DNA of 35,379 nucleotides from an uncultured bacterium. GTDB lineage: Bacteria; Atribacterota; Atribacteria; Atribacterales; Caldatribacteriaceae. The stretch covers positions 1 through 35,379 of the forward strand of contig CALAIW010000011.1 of assembly GCA_937922705.1 (NCBI GenBank), written 5' to 3'. Positions 7,975-15,860 of the stretch are shown here, piece after piece (the first letter of the stretch is position 1; every line of letters starts with the position of its first letter). The notes beneath the pieces are model-generated. The model made no database searches. It was not told where the DNA came from and was given only the letters and a program-made list of their open reading frames with translations. The translations under genes and the position numbers were made by a program.

Positions 7975-9174
7975 ATGCGCTTCGTTCTGATTCTTGCCCT
8001 TGGTGTTTTTGCCCTTTCAGGATGTCTTTTTGGCCTTTCTCAGGAAATATCCACTCTCGAAACCGACTTTGTCCTGGGGACAAACGACTTTGGCCTGAAA
8101 CTTTTGCGAACAACCTGGGAGAAAGAAGGAGGAAATGCTTTTGTTTCTCCAGCAAGTCTTGAAATCTGCTTGGCAATGATCGCCTATGGAGCAAGAGGAG
8201 AAACCCAAAGGGAAATATACAAGACCCTGGGACTTTCTGGACTCAGCGGAAGGGTTGACGAGGAAAATCGTAAACTCGTCGAGTCTTTGCATGTTACCAC
8301 CTCTGGAATCACCCTCAAGACAGCAAACTCCCTCTGGGCAGAAAAGAGCATGCCTTTTTACGAGGAATACCTTAAGGCTATAAAAGACCTGTACTATGCT
8401 GAGGGGTACAGTGTTGACCTTACCAATCCTGGAATACTCTCTCGAATCAACGATTGGGTACGCACAAAAACCCAGGGAACCATAGAGCGTATTCTTGACT
8501 CCTTGCCGGCAAATGCTATCCTTGTTCTTCTCAATGCCACATACTTTCAAGGGAAGTGGGAAATTGCCTTTGACCCTGCCCGTACCGAAGACCTCCCCTT
8601 TTGCACCCCACAGGGTCCAAGGAATATCCCCACCATGTGGCAGGAGGGAGAGTTCCTGTATCTTGAGAGCAGCACCTTCCAAGCAATACGCCTACCCTAT
8701 ACTGGAAAAACTTTCAGTATGTACATTTTCCTTCCCAAGGAAAGAGATGGCCTTAAGACACTCCTTGAAACTCTTAGTGCGCAAGCCCTAAATGCCTATT
8801 TTGAGGCAATGCAAGAAAAAAGGGGTGAGGTTTTCCTCCCCCGTCTTCGGGTCACCTTTGAGAAAACCATAAACGACACTCTCCAGGAACTGGGGATACG
8901 GCGTGCCTTTGACCCTTACGGAGCCGACTTTAGCGGAATGCTCCCACTATCTCCAGCCTACAACGCCTATTTGAGTGAGGTGCGGCACAAAACCTTCCTT
9001 GAGGTGCATGAGGAAGGAACAGAAGCTGCGGGAGTTACCTCAGGGGTCATTGCCATTACTGCTGTCCCCCTAGATCGCTTCACTATGCGGATAGACCATC
9101 CCTTTTTCCTCTGCATTCGGGATGAACGGACGGGTGTCCTCCTTTTTGCTGGAGCCATAGAGAACCCAGTTTGA
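7975..9174 (+). CDS. Serpin-family serine protease inhibitor, predicted lipoprotein
   Basis: A 399-residue serpin. The N-terminus is a lipoprotein signal ending LSGC, so Cys17 would be lipidated and the inhibitor anchored outside the cytoplasmic membrane. Serpin landmarks are NAFVSPASLEICLAMIAYGA (54-73), LLNATYFQGKWEIAFD (185-200) and an RCL hinge EEGTEAAGVT (346-355) with the small residues needed for loop insertion. The C-terminal DHPFFLCIRDERTGVLLFAG (374-393) is also present. Counting from E346 as P17 puts P1-P1' at about Thr362-Ala363, suggesting an elastase- or subtilisin-like target. The hinge composition argues for an inhibitory serpin. The start is ATG 7975 with AGGAGG at 7961-7966, 12 bases after the mgsA remnant. 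Confidence 0.93.
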   Translation: MRFVLILALGVFALSGCLFGLSQEISTLETDFVLGTNDFGLKLLRTTWEKEGGNAFVSPASLEICLAMIAYGARGETQREIYKTLGLSGLSGRVDEENRKLVESLHVTTSGITLKTANSLWAEKSMPFYEEYLKAIKDLYYAEGYSVDLTNPGILSRINDWVRTKTQGTIERILDSLPANAILVLLNATYFQGKWEIAFDPARTEDLPFCTPQGPRNIPTMWQEGEFLYLESSTFQAIRLPYTGKTFSMYIFLPKERDGLKTLLETLSAQALNAYFEAMQEKRGEVFLPRLRVTFEKTINDTLQELGIRRAFDPYGADFSGMLPLSPAYNAYLSEVRHKTFLEVHEEGTEAAGVTSGVIAITAVPLDRFTMRIDHPFFLCIRDERTGVLLFAGAIENPV

Positions 9175-9180
9175 TATAAT
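9175..9180 (+). promoter_or_regulatory. TATAAT element immediately before the TudS-DUF1722 gene
   Basis: A perfect TATAAT begins one base after the serpin stop codon and ends 7 bases before ATG 9188. A transcript started from it would begin at or within a base or two of that ATG, giving a leaderless mRNA. No good -35 hexamer and no Shine-Dalgarno accompany it. Confidence 0.4.
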
Positions 9181-9187
9181 GCAAGTG

Positions 9188-10183
9188 ATGCATGGCGAAA
9201 CGTTCTGGACAAGGACTTTTCCCCGACCAAAAGTTGTGGTAAGCAAATGCCTCGGTTTTGCCCCCTGCCGGTACGACGGGGCAATTATTGAGGATGCTTT
9301 TGTCCGCGAACTCAAACCCTATGTGGACTTTATTCCCGTCTGTCCTGAAGTCGAAATCGGCCTTGGAATTCCCCGAAAACCCATCCGTATAGTCCTGAAA
9401 GAGGGGGAAAGACATCTTCTCCAGGAAGAAACAGAAAAAGACTGTACCGAAGCTATGAGACGTTTTTCAGAGAGTTTTCTCACCCTTCAGGGAATTCATG
9501 GTTTCATCCTTAAGGCCAAGTCTCCTTCCTGTGGCCTTAGGGATGTGAAAATCCATGCACCCTCGGGGAAAGTACTCTCCTTAGGAAATGGTATGTTTGC
9601 CGAAGCAGCTCTCAAAAAGTATCCCCACGTAGCTATCGAGAGCGAAAAGCGCCTCGAGAACCTTGCTATTCGTGAGCACTTCCTCCAAAAGATTTTTGCC
9701 CTTGCCGACCTTGAAGAAGTATTCCAAAAGCAGTCCCCAAAAGCACTCGTGGACTTCCACACTCGCTACAAGTTCTTTCTCTCGGCTCACCACCAGAAAG
9801 AAGCCCAAGTTCTTGGGAAAATCGTCGCTCGCGCTGGAGAGGACACCAACAAGGTCTTCGAGGAATACAGGGTGCACTTTCTCCAAGCCTTACGGAGAGC
9901 TATGAACCGAAGGCTTGTGGTCAACGTCTTTTTCCACGTCCTTGGTTACTTTAAAGACAAAATCACCCCCAAGGAGAAAGCATTTTTCCTTCGCCTCCTT
10001 GAGGACTTCCGGAAAGGTCAAGTCACATTCCCGGTAATGGCAAAGCTTGTAGAATCTTGGATCATTCGTTTCGAGGAACCCTATCTTGCTCATCAGGTCT
10101 TTTTCCGCCCCTATCCTGAAGCCCTACAACCTAAAGAGCTTGAGGATTTCCTCCCAGAACGGGACTTTTGGAAAACATCCTAA
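9188..10183 (+). CDS. TudS-type (DUF523) plus DUF1722 (YbgA) fusion protein
   Basis: A cytoplasmic protein of about 331 residues in two parts. The N-terminal half is a DUF523/TudS domain with VVSKCLGFAPCRYDG, VCPEVEIGLGIPRKP and KAKSPSCGLRD. Its cysteines fit the [4Fe-4S] cluster known for thiouracil desulfurase TudS. The C-terminal half is DUF1722 (YbgA), with LVDFHTRYKFFLSAHHQKE near its start and FEEPYLAHQVFFRPYPEAL near its end. The fused order is common in bacteria. TudS domains remove sulfur from thiouracil, but a role in this fusion is not established. The frame also opens at ATG 9179, which overlaps the TATAAT box; ATG 9188 is preferred if the mRNA is leaderless, whereas 9179 would allow coupling to the serpin stop. 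Confidence 0.88.
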   Translation: MHGETFWTRTFPRPKVVVSKCLGFAPCRYDGAIIEDAFVRELKPYVDFIPVCPEVEIGLGIPRKPIRIVLKEGERHLLQEETEKDCTEAMRRFSESFLTLQGIHGFILKAKSPSCGLRDVKIHAPSGKVLSLGNGMFAEAALKKYPHVAIESEKRLENLAIREHFLQKIFALADLEEVFQKQSPKALVDFHTRYKFFLSAHHQKEAQVLGKIVARAGEDTNKVFEEYRVHFLQALRRAMNRRLVVNVFFHVLGYFKDKITPKEKAFFLRLLEDFRKGQVTFPVMAKLVESWIIRFEEPYLAHQVFFRPYPEALQPKELEDFLPERDFWKTS

Positions 10184-10376
10184 TGAGTATGTGCAATAGC
10201 CTAAAAACAAAGATTACCTCCTCCCTCGAAGTAACCCTTGAAAGGACACACGAAAGAGGGGATGCATCCTCCGGCACACCGGCTCAGAGAGAACTTCATG
10301 AAAGAGGTACAAGAATTTCAGCTCCTCCCCGAATCTCTTCGGGAAAGGAAGGACATCCCCTTTGGTTCTTTTGGTA

Positions 10377-11351
10377 TCACTCTGCACCTTTTTCCTCTTC
10401 CTTTCCCAGTCTCTCCCTCATGCGGGTGTCGGCCTGAAGATTCTGGAGGGAGTAGTAGTCGAGGAATCCCATCTTCCCCTCTCGCAACGCATAAGCCAAA
10501 GCCCGAGGAATCTCCGCTTCTGCTTCCACAACTTTAGCCCGCATCTCCTGAGTGTAAGCCTTCATCTCTTGCTCCCGGGCAATAGCCAGAGCTCTCCGCT
10601 CCTCAGCTTTTGCCTGGGCTACTCTTTTGTCTGCCTCAGCCTGGTCAGTCTGGAGCCTTGCACCAATGTTCTCCCCCACATCGATGTCCGCAATGTCAAT
10701 GGAGAGAATCTCAAAGGCTGTACCGGCATCAAGACCCTTGTCAAGAACCGTCTTTGAGATCGTATCGGGATTCTCCAAGACTTCTTTGTGAGAATGAGAC
10801 GAACCGATGGTGGTAACAATGCCCTCGCCTACCCGAGCGATAATAGTCGCTTCGGTTGCCCCACCAATGAGACGATCGATATTCGTTCGCACCGTCACCC
10901 GGGCTTTAACCTTAAGTTCAATACCGTCTTTAGCCACTGCCGCTACCGTCGGTGTCTCGATGACTTTGGGGAGTACGCTCATCTGCACCGCCTCAAGGAC
11001 ATTGCGCCCGGCAAGGTCGATGGCACAGGTCTTTTGAAAGGAGAGAGGAATACCTGCCCGTTCGGCAGCAATAAGAGAGATAACCACCCGGTCAACATTA
11101 CCCCCAGCGAGGTAGTGGGCTTCAAGGGCTCCAACGCTCAAGTCCAAACCAGCTTTGGTAGCCTTGATGAGAGGAAGGATAATGCTTGCCGGAGGAACAC
11201 GACGCAACCGCATTCCAATGAGAGTGACAATGCTCACCCGTACCCCTGCCGCCAAAGCCGAAATCCAAAGCCCCAGGGGCACCAGGGAGAAGAACACAAT
11301 GACCACAAGAAGAATCAGTACTGCCGGAATAAGATATCCGCCTATATTCAC
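10377..11351 (-). CDS. floA: Flotillin-like protein FloA
   Basis: A 324-residue SPFH-family membrane-microdomain scaffold of the FloA/YqfA (UPF0365) type. One N-terminal hydrophobic segment (about 7-35) anchors it. A band-7 domain follows ([27 protein letters not shown], split around residues 140-170). Then comes an alanine/glutamate-rich coiled coil ([20 protein letters not shown] near 235-255). The ATG overlaps the nfeD stop as ATGA (11348-11351), the usual nfeD-floA coupling. FloA oligomers recruit and organise membrane proteins, and NfeD-type partners are thought to process or stabilise them. The length and motifs are intact. Confidence 0.94.
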   Translation of the reverse strand: MNIGGYLIPAVLILLVVIVFFSLVPLGLWISALAAGVRVSIVTLIGMRLRRVPPASIILPLIKATKAGLDLSVGALEAHYLAGGNVDRVVISLIAAERAGIPLSFQKTCAIDLAGRNVLEAVQMSVLPKVIETPTVAAVAKDGIELKVKARVTVRTNIDRLIGGATEATIIARVGEGIVTTIGSSHSHKEVLENPDTISKTVLDKGLDAGTAFEILSIDIADIDVGENIGARLQTDQAEADKRVAQAKAEERRALAIAREQEMKAYTQEMRAKVVEAEAEIPRALAYALREGKMGFLDYYSLQNLQADTRMRERLGKEEEKGAE

Positions 11352-12724
11352 GGCTTGTCCTCCTTCCTTCGTCGCACAATAATGGTATTACCCTGCACCG
11401 CATCTACCGTCACTTCCGCCCCCTTCTCGATGAATTCGCCCCGACTGACCACATCGTACGACCTCCCCTCAATCTCGGCGACACCGGCTGGGCGAAGAAC
11501 GGTTTTTGCAACCCCTTCCTTCCCCAAAAGGTGCTCATAGGAAGAGGAGACTCTTTCTTTTTCTCGAGCAGGACTTCGTTCCCAAAGCCCTATCTTCTTC
11601 CAGATGGGATTCTGGGGAAGGAGGAAAAAAAGAGCCAGGAAAATCGCTCCCAAAATGGCTACATAGAGAAGGGTTTCTGAAAGTGCAGCAATAAAAGAAA
11701 ATTGTGTGGTCCTGAGCGTGAGATAGAGAGAAACAATCAAAGCCCCAATTCCAGTCACTCCCGTTACCCCAAACCCCGGAATAACCAAAAGTTCCAGAGC
11801 CAAAAGGACAATGCCAGCAAGAAAAAGCAGTAAAGGTTCCCACCCAGACAATCCTGCCAGATACCGTCCGCCGAAAAAGAGAAAGAGCGAGGTAAGACCC
11901 AGTATTCCAGGAACCCCAAAGCCCGGAGTCATGATTTCAAGGAAAATACCTCCAAAGGCAAGGAAAAGAAGAAGGGGTACTATTGCAGGATGGGTCACAA
12001 TACGTGCTAAGGTTTCCGACCAGGAGGGAGAAAGGGACACAATTGGACCCTCAAGACCAAGCTGGGCAAGAACCTCCTTTTGAGTTTGCGCAATTCCATC
12101 GATTGCCCCAAGCTCAAGGGCCTTTTTTGCCGGAAGGGTGAGCAAAGTTCCCCGCTCTTTCACCCCTTCGATGACCACTTCTCGGTCTACCATGGCGGCA
12201 AAAGGAAGCGGGTCTCTCCCACGAGCCTGCGCCAGAGCCTCAATCTGAGCTCGAAGAGCCGACACCGTTTTCGGATCGGGCTTTGCTGCTTCCTCTTGAG
12301 AGCCTCGCGGCTCACTTGCCCCCATGCTTCCATCAGGGGCCATAACAATCTTTTCGCAGGAGAGGGCCAGAAAGACTCCCGCCGACCAGGCTCTGGGATT
12401 CACAAAAGCCACAGTCTTTACGGGTGCACGAAAGACAAGGTCACTTATGAAGAGCATGGCATCTACCCGCCCACCAAAGGTATCGATTTCAAAGACCACC
12501 GCCTGAGCATCCTGCTTTTGAGCCTCCTGGAGAGCTCTCTTCACAAAGCTTGCTAATCCCCACTCAACTGCTCCCACATTGGGGACATCCTTGAGAGGAA
12601 CCCAGAGGATAGGTTGGGCTGCAAAAGCAAAAAACGTAGGAAAGAGAAAAAGAGAAATTCCCAGAACTGCCTGCCAGAACGTTTTAGAGAGAATCTTTCT
12701 TTTGCTCATGCCTTTTATAGCCAT
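11348..12724 (-). CDS. NfeD-family membrane serine protease (ClpP-like), long form
   Basis: A 458-residue long-form NfeD. It has an N-terminal signal or anchor, then a ClpP-class protease domain (about 38-235), four or so membrane helices (about 245-385) and a C-terminal OB-fold (about 395-458). The serine is in [17 protein letters not shown] (Ser114) and a lysine at about 152 in [16 protein letters not shown] aligns with the catalytic lysine of archaeal 1510-N. The S/K dyad therefore looks complete. It is the first gene of the nfeD-floA pair and overlaps floA by 4 bases. The family cleaves hydrophobic C-terminal stretches of membrane proteins such as stomatin relatives. The start could be ATG 12724 or ATG 12709; neither has a strong ribosome binding site. 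Confidence 0.92.
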   Translation of the reverse strand: MAIKGMSKRKILSKTFWQAVLGISLFLFPTFFAFAAQPILWVPLKDVPNVGAVEWGLASFVKRALQEAQKQDAQAVVFEIDTFGGRVDAMLFISDLVFRAPVKTVAFVNPRAWSAGVFLALSCEKIVMAPDGSMGASEPRGSQEEAAKPDPKTVSALRAQIEALAQARGRDPLPFAAMVDREVVIEGVKERGTLLTLPAKKALELGAIDGIAQTQKEVLAQLGLEGPIVSLSPSWSETLARIVTHPAIVPLLLFLAFGGIFLEIMTPGFGVPGILGLTSLFLFFGGRYLAGLSGWEPLLLFLAGIVLLALELLVIPGFGVTGVTGIGALIVSLYLTLRTTQFSFIAALSETLLYVAILGAIFLALFFLLPQNPIWKKIGLWERSPAREKERVSSSYEHLLGKEGVAKTVLRPAGVAEIEGRSYDVVSRGEFIEKGAEVTVDAVQGNTIIVRRRKEDKP

Positions 12725-12748
12725 AAAATTCTCTAATTATTCCCTGTG

Positions 12749-12822
12749 TTTTGTAGTCTCCAGGAATAAGTTTGCCTTTCCCTACAAAATTTTTTGTAGA
12801 GTTTGAATTTTTGGCTCTACAA
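12749..12822 (-). promoter_or_regulatory. Alternating TTGTAG repeats in the nfeD upstream region
   Basis: Four copies of one word alternate in direction on the plus strand: TTTTGTAG (12749-12756), CTACAAAA (12782-12789), TTTTGTAG (12792-12799) and CTCTACAA (12815-12822). The middle two form an 8-base hairpin with a 2-base loop. TTGTAGAG (12794-12801) with CTCTACAA (12815-12822) forms a competing 8-base hairpin. The elements could be paired operator sites or mutually exclusive leader hairpins for nfeD-floA. Confidence 0.45.
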
Positions 12823-12889
12823 GTGGAAAAATTCCGCATCTATACCCGAGAATAGGCGTAAAATGGGCATTTTTTTCGTGTAACTCGAC

Positions 12890-12918
12890 TTGACAAAGGA
12901 GGAATCCCAGGGTATCCT
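12890..12918 (+). promoter_or_regulatory. Promoter of the putative structured RNA
   Basis: TTGACA (12890-12895) and TATCCT (12913-12918) are separated by exactly 17 bases on the plus strand. This is a perfect -35 and a four-of-six -10, predicting a start near 12925. No open reading frame with a ribosome binding site follows, which points to an RNA gene. Confidence 0.6.
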
Positions 12919-12924
12919 AAAATT

Positions 12925-13230
12925 GCCATGGGCTCCGAGGAATCGGAGAACCGGAGGGTTGGAAAAAAGAACTCCTTCCTGCGAAGGAACGAGTTCGAAG
13001 CTTTCCTGCCAAGGAAAGTGGAAGTCCAATCCTGAAACACTAGGGGTATTAAGCGGTTATCCGTAAAATCTCCTGGTGAGATTGAGGTTCAAAGGTTCGT
13101 TGGGGTCCATGGTTTTTTATTACCCAAAAGCTGGGATTTCCTAAAGGGGCACGCCAAAAGTCGCCCGTTTGCGAGCATGTCACTCTCTCTCCATGCATTC
13201 CACTCCACCCTCACCTCAGGGTGGTTTTCT
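12925..13230 (+). ncRNA. Putative ~300-nt structured non-coding RNA, class not recognised
   Basis: The 673-base gap 12725-13397 holds no credible protein gene. Between a consensus-spaced promoter and a rho-independent terminator the plus strand can form many perfect helices. These are CTCCGA/TCGGAG (12933-12938 with 12943-12948, GGAA loop) and a 9-base closing helix at 12955-12963 with 13025-13033 (one G-U pair). Inside the closing helix is GAACTC/GAGTTC (12969-12974 with 12991-12996), enclosing CTTC/GAAG (12975-12978 with 12983-12986). Also inside is CTTTCCT/AGGAAAG (13001-13007 with 13012-13018, GCCA loop). Outside it lies AATCTC/GAGATT (13067-13072 with 13078-13083). The closing helix with two enclosed hairpins makes a three-way junction. 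I looked for the conserved cores of RNase P RNA, tmRNA, SRP RNA and 6S RNA and did not find them. It may be a lineage-specific RNA; transcription and conservation are untested. Confidence 0.5.
13205..13230 (+). terminator. Rho-independent terminator of the putative RNA gene
   Basis: CCACCCT (13205-13211) pairs perfectly with AGGGTGG (13218-13224) around a 6-base loop and is followed by TTTTCT (13225-13230). It is oriented with the upstream promoter and lies in the gap between convergent transcripts, so it would stop the RNA before the TspO-like gene. Confidence 0.75.
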
Positions 13231-13334
13231 CCTTGGGTATTCCATTTTTCAGCAACGTTACATGGTAAGTTATACCCTTCTTAGCCATGAATGACCCGAC
13301 CACCAATGAGGGCAATACCCAGGTGGGATAGGGG

Positions 13335-13358
13335 AAAAGTCCCAAGAGCATTTTGGGA
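13335..13358 (-). terminator. Weak terminator downstream of the TspO-like gene
   Basis: On the minus strand TCCCAA (13358-13353) and TTGGGA (13345-13340) form a 6-base stem with a 7-base loop, followed by CTTTT (13339-13335). It lies 40 bases after the stop of the TspO-like gene and faces the RNA-gene terminator. The stem is short, so the call is tentative. Confidence 0.4.
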
Positions 13359-13397
13359 AAATGTCCTGCTTTCTTTCGGGCTAAGGGTATGGCTTCC

Positions 13398-14204
13398 TCA
13401 ACCATACACCCTCCCTCGGGCGAACTGGACAGTAACGCACAGACTGATAAGCACAAGACAGATTACCGAGGCAACTATGACTTTTGGGGTAGAGGTCGTC
13501 GTATCAGCCATGCGCTTTAGGAGGATCCCAAGAATTGCCCAATCCACAACCAGGGCGTAAAAAGGGTCTTTGCGTCCAAAAAGGACAAAGAGGGCAAGCA
13601 AGGTTCCAACGCCTATCACCGCCACGGTCCAGAACTCTTCACTCAAACCAAACCGACCCCACCCGTAGGCCACAAGAAGAGTAGCGATATTGGCGATGGT
13701 GGCAATGGAAATCCAGCCAAAATAGAGACTCATCGGCAAATGCACCAGGTACTTCTCCCACACACTAACCCTTTCCTGACCAATGCCAAGTCTCACGTAG
13801 ATTGTCCCGAGCGTTCCCAAAAGGACCAACATAAAAATCATAGACAGGGGCAACACCTCATAGTGCCAGGAGAAAACCCAAAGGACATTGGCAATACAGG
13901 TGAAGAGGAAAAGAAAGCCGATTTTCTGGATGAACGATGGAGCCTGAGTGGGCATTCTCAGCGACTGGATAAGCCCATACACGACGAACATGCCCAAAAG
14001 AGCGTAAATAGCAGTCCATATCACCGAAAAGGTAATCCCAGCTGGTACGAAGAGGTTAGGATATCGATCGGCAAGCTCTCCGGTGGTTCTCCCGGCAAGA
14101 GGAAGTCGTACTGCTAAGGTGTTCACCATAACCACAACCACAAAACCAACGATGTTCAACACAGAAAGAAGAAGCGGAGAAAGCTGAGACGACAAGAAAA
14201 TCAT
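13398..14204 (-). CDS. TspO/MBR-like polytopic membrane protein
   Basis: A protein of about 268 residues with seven or eight hydrophobic segments. The N-terminal part resembles the TspO/MBR (tryptophan-rich sensory) superfamily: VNTLAVRLPLAGRTTGELAD, then PNLFVPAGITFSVIWTAIYALL. Later it has VLWVFSWHY and LPMSLYFGWISIATIANIA. This longer form (about 260-270 rather than 160 residues) is annotated in many bacteria without a known ligand. The frame is open from 14276, but hydrophobic sequence begins near 14200. ATG 14204 sits directly on AAGAAGGGG, and a TTG at 14195 would have ideal spacing. It ends 14 bases before the DJ-1 gene's downstream neighbour region and shares orientation with that gene, so the two may be co-transcribed. 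Confidence 0.72.
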   Translation of the reverse strand: MIFLSSQLSPLLLSVLNIVGFVVVVMVNTLAVRLPLAGRTTGELADRYPNLFVPAGITFSVIWTAIYALLGMFVVYGLIQSLRMPTQAPSFIQKIGFLFLFTCIANVLWVFSWHYEVLPLSMIFMLVLLGTLGTIYVRLGIGQERVSVWEKYLVHLPMSLYFGWISIATIANIATLLVAYGWGRFGLSEEFWTVAVIGVGTLLALFVLFGRKDPFYALVVDWAILGILLKRMADTTTSTPKVIVASVICLVLISLCVTVQFARGRVYG

Positions 14205-14290
14205 CCCCTTCTTGTTGTTTCGACGATAGCACACCTCAATAACAATACCAGAGAAAACAGCGTTTCCCAGATGCAACTAGATAAACCTCT

Positions 14291-15580
14291 TTAAGCTTGC
14301 AAGAGCGCCTCAGTCATGGCGTCCATGAATTCAGGGACATCGTCAGGAACCCTTCCAGTGACGATGCGACCGTCAATGACTGCGGACCACTCAAAACTAT
14401 ACACTCCGCCCATGATGGGCACCGCGTCCTTACAGGCAAGCCAGCCAGCGCTCTTCTTCCCTTCTAAAAGCCCCGCAGCAGCAAGGGCAATAGGAGCGTG
14501 ACATATGCCAGCGACAACTTTTCCCGCTTCATAGGCTTTGCGCAAGAAACGAAGAGGGGTTTCGGCAACAACGCAATTCCACGGGCAGAAGGCTCCAGGA
14601 ACCATGACAAGGTCGATACTCTGAGGAGCAATATCCTCAAGGGGAGCGATACTGTAGTACCCCAAGGGAACTTCCTGAAGAGGTACAGAAACACCAAAGT
14701 TTCCTACGACAACGTCAAGACCAAGAAGGGGCGGACGAGACCGGAGGGGTGCCTTGAAAGTGCCAAGGGTAATCGCAGCTCCTCGAAAGAGGAACTCAAG
14801 GACTGGTACCACAAGCTCCACGTCCTCAAAGTCCTCTCCAGCTATAATGACTGTCCGCTTTCCCCGAAGGATGCCCTCCCGTGGGTCGGAAAAGGCCGGA
14901 TCAAAGTATTGGCAGAGTCTCCGAACAAAAAGCGGGGTATCTACGGTATCCCGAGCAGTAAGAACCGTACCATCAAGGACTACAGGGACATTTTCGAAAC
15001 TTCCAATACGCTCGATAAGGAAGGAGACAACTCTGCTCCCCGTTGCCCGCTTTCCCTGCAAAATGCCTGCACTCAAAAGAACCAAGGCACCATCTCCAAT
15101 GGACCCCAAAAGAGCTCCACGTTCGGCAACTCTCTGCACAAAACCCAAAACCGCATCCTCAGTCATCATGATATCCGCTGAATGCCCTCCAAGGGCAACA
15201 AGGACATCATAGTCCTCTGGATGAGCCTCTTTAAGGGGCTTGAAGCTATAACGATTCTCCCCAAGAGTAGGGATAGGGTCAACGCTCATATCCCACATGC
15301 CGGTAACCCCTTTTCCCTTGACATGGGGTCTTGTCATCTTCCAGGTTACCCAGTCAACGAGAAGAAACTCTGGCAACCCCCCAAACTCGCTTAAATACTC
15401 TGCCAGGTAATAGGCCTGGAAGTCGCTAAACTCACTTGCCACAAGAAGACCAATCCGTTTCCCCACAAGGGGACCCTGGGGTTTACGTTTTCCAGCATAT
15501 TGACCCTCGAAAAAGATAACTCCATCCTCTTCCCGTATGGTCACACCCGTTTTCCGAGCAACATCAAGGAAAGCGGTCAT
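14291..15580 (-). CDS. Tandem DJ-1/PfpI-domain protein with one degenerate active site
   Basis: A 429-residue protein from ATG 15580 (GGGAGGG about 6 bases upstream; a longer frame to 15619 is disfavoured). Two DJ-1/PfpI (class I glutamine amidotransferase-like) domains lie in tandem. Domain 1 spans about 38-225 with a nucleophile-elbow equivalent SIGDGALVLLSAGILQGKRA, in which Asp163 replaces the cysteine. Domain 2 spans about 240-429 with a canonical VAGICHAPIALAAAGLLEGK and Cys360. The upstream acidic residue is expected in domain 2 near GEDFEDVEL. Family members act as glyoxalase III/deglycase-like or chaperone-like enzymes. Here one half seems catalytic and the other structural. The substrate is unknown. 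A link to reactive carbonyl handling is only suggested by family, and is interesting given the broken mgsA nearby. Confidence 0.88.
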   Translation of the reverse strand: MTAFLDVARKTGVTIREEDGVIFFEGQYAGKRKPQGPLVGKRIGLLVASEFSDFQAYYLAEYLSEFGGLPEFLLVDWVTWKMTRPHVKGKGVTGMWDMSVDPIPTLGENRYSFKPLKEAHPEDYDVLVALGGHSADIMMTEDAVLGFVQRVAERGALLGSIGDGALVLLSAGILQGKRATGSRVVSFLIERIGSFENVPVVLDGTVLTARDTVDTPLFVRRLCQYFDPAFSDPREGILRGKRTVIIAGEDFEDVELVVPVLEFLFRGAAITLGTFKAPLRSRPPLLGLDVVVGNFGVSVPLQEVPLGYYSIAPLEDIAPQSIDLVMVPGAFCPWNCVVAETPLRFLRKAYEAGKVVAGICHAPIALAAAGLLEGKKSAGWLACKDAVPIMGGVYSFEWSAVIDGRIVTGRVPDDVPEFMDAMTEALLQA

Positions 15581-15617
15581 CTCTATCCCTCCCTCAGGAA
15601 ACAAAAATTCTTGGGCC

Positions 15618-15730
15618 AAGCTAAAAAGCTTCCATACAATTGCGTATTGTGCCGTTATGACTTTAGATTTCAGAACGTATCAGAAGGGAAGACGTTCAGA
15701 ACAGCTCGATGAGCAGCAAGCATACGCAAT
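15618..15730. repeat. Inverted repeats in the gap upstream of the DJ-1 gene
   Basis: The 280-base gap 15581-15860 has no credible gene. It holds three inverted repeats: AAGCT/AGCTT around AAAA (15618-15631), ATTGCGTAT (15639-15647) with ATACGCAAT (15722-15730), and nested inside these GAACGT (15673-15678) with ACGTTC (15692-15697). They may be operator or leader elements of the DJ-1 gene, or the scar of the neighbouring cassette. No promoter of quality was seen. Confidence 0.4.
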
Positions 15731-15860
15731 ACTGCAAAACACCCCCTGGCATATTCCTTCGCCCAATGGAGGACTAGTTACACTCGGTCACAATCGGGAT
15801 TCACCTGATACATTTAGAGAAAATCCCAAAAAGAACTTACTAAAGGAGGGTACCACGACC

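Noticed and set aside
10184-10376. A small plus-strand frame (start at 10299) and short palindromes after the TudS-DUF1722 gene
   Set aside because: The frame has no Shine-Dalgarno and runs into the floA gene on the other strand; CCCGAA/TTCGGG is not followed by a T-run on either strand.
12817-13040. Short open frames of 66-70 codons on the minus strand over the structured RNA region
   Set aside because: No ribosome binding site, no recognisable protein features, and they lie across the inverted repeats, which give shadow frames.
12890-13230. Possibility that the structured RNA is RNase P RNA, tmRNA or SRP RNA
   Set aside because: Conserved cores of these RNAs, such as GAGGAAAGTCC of RNase P, the tRNA-like tmRNA ends and the GGAAG..AGCA loop of SRP RNA, were looked for and are not present.
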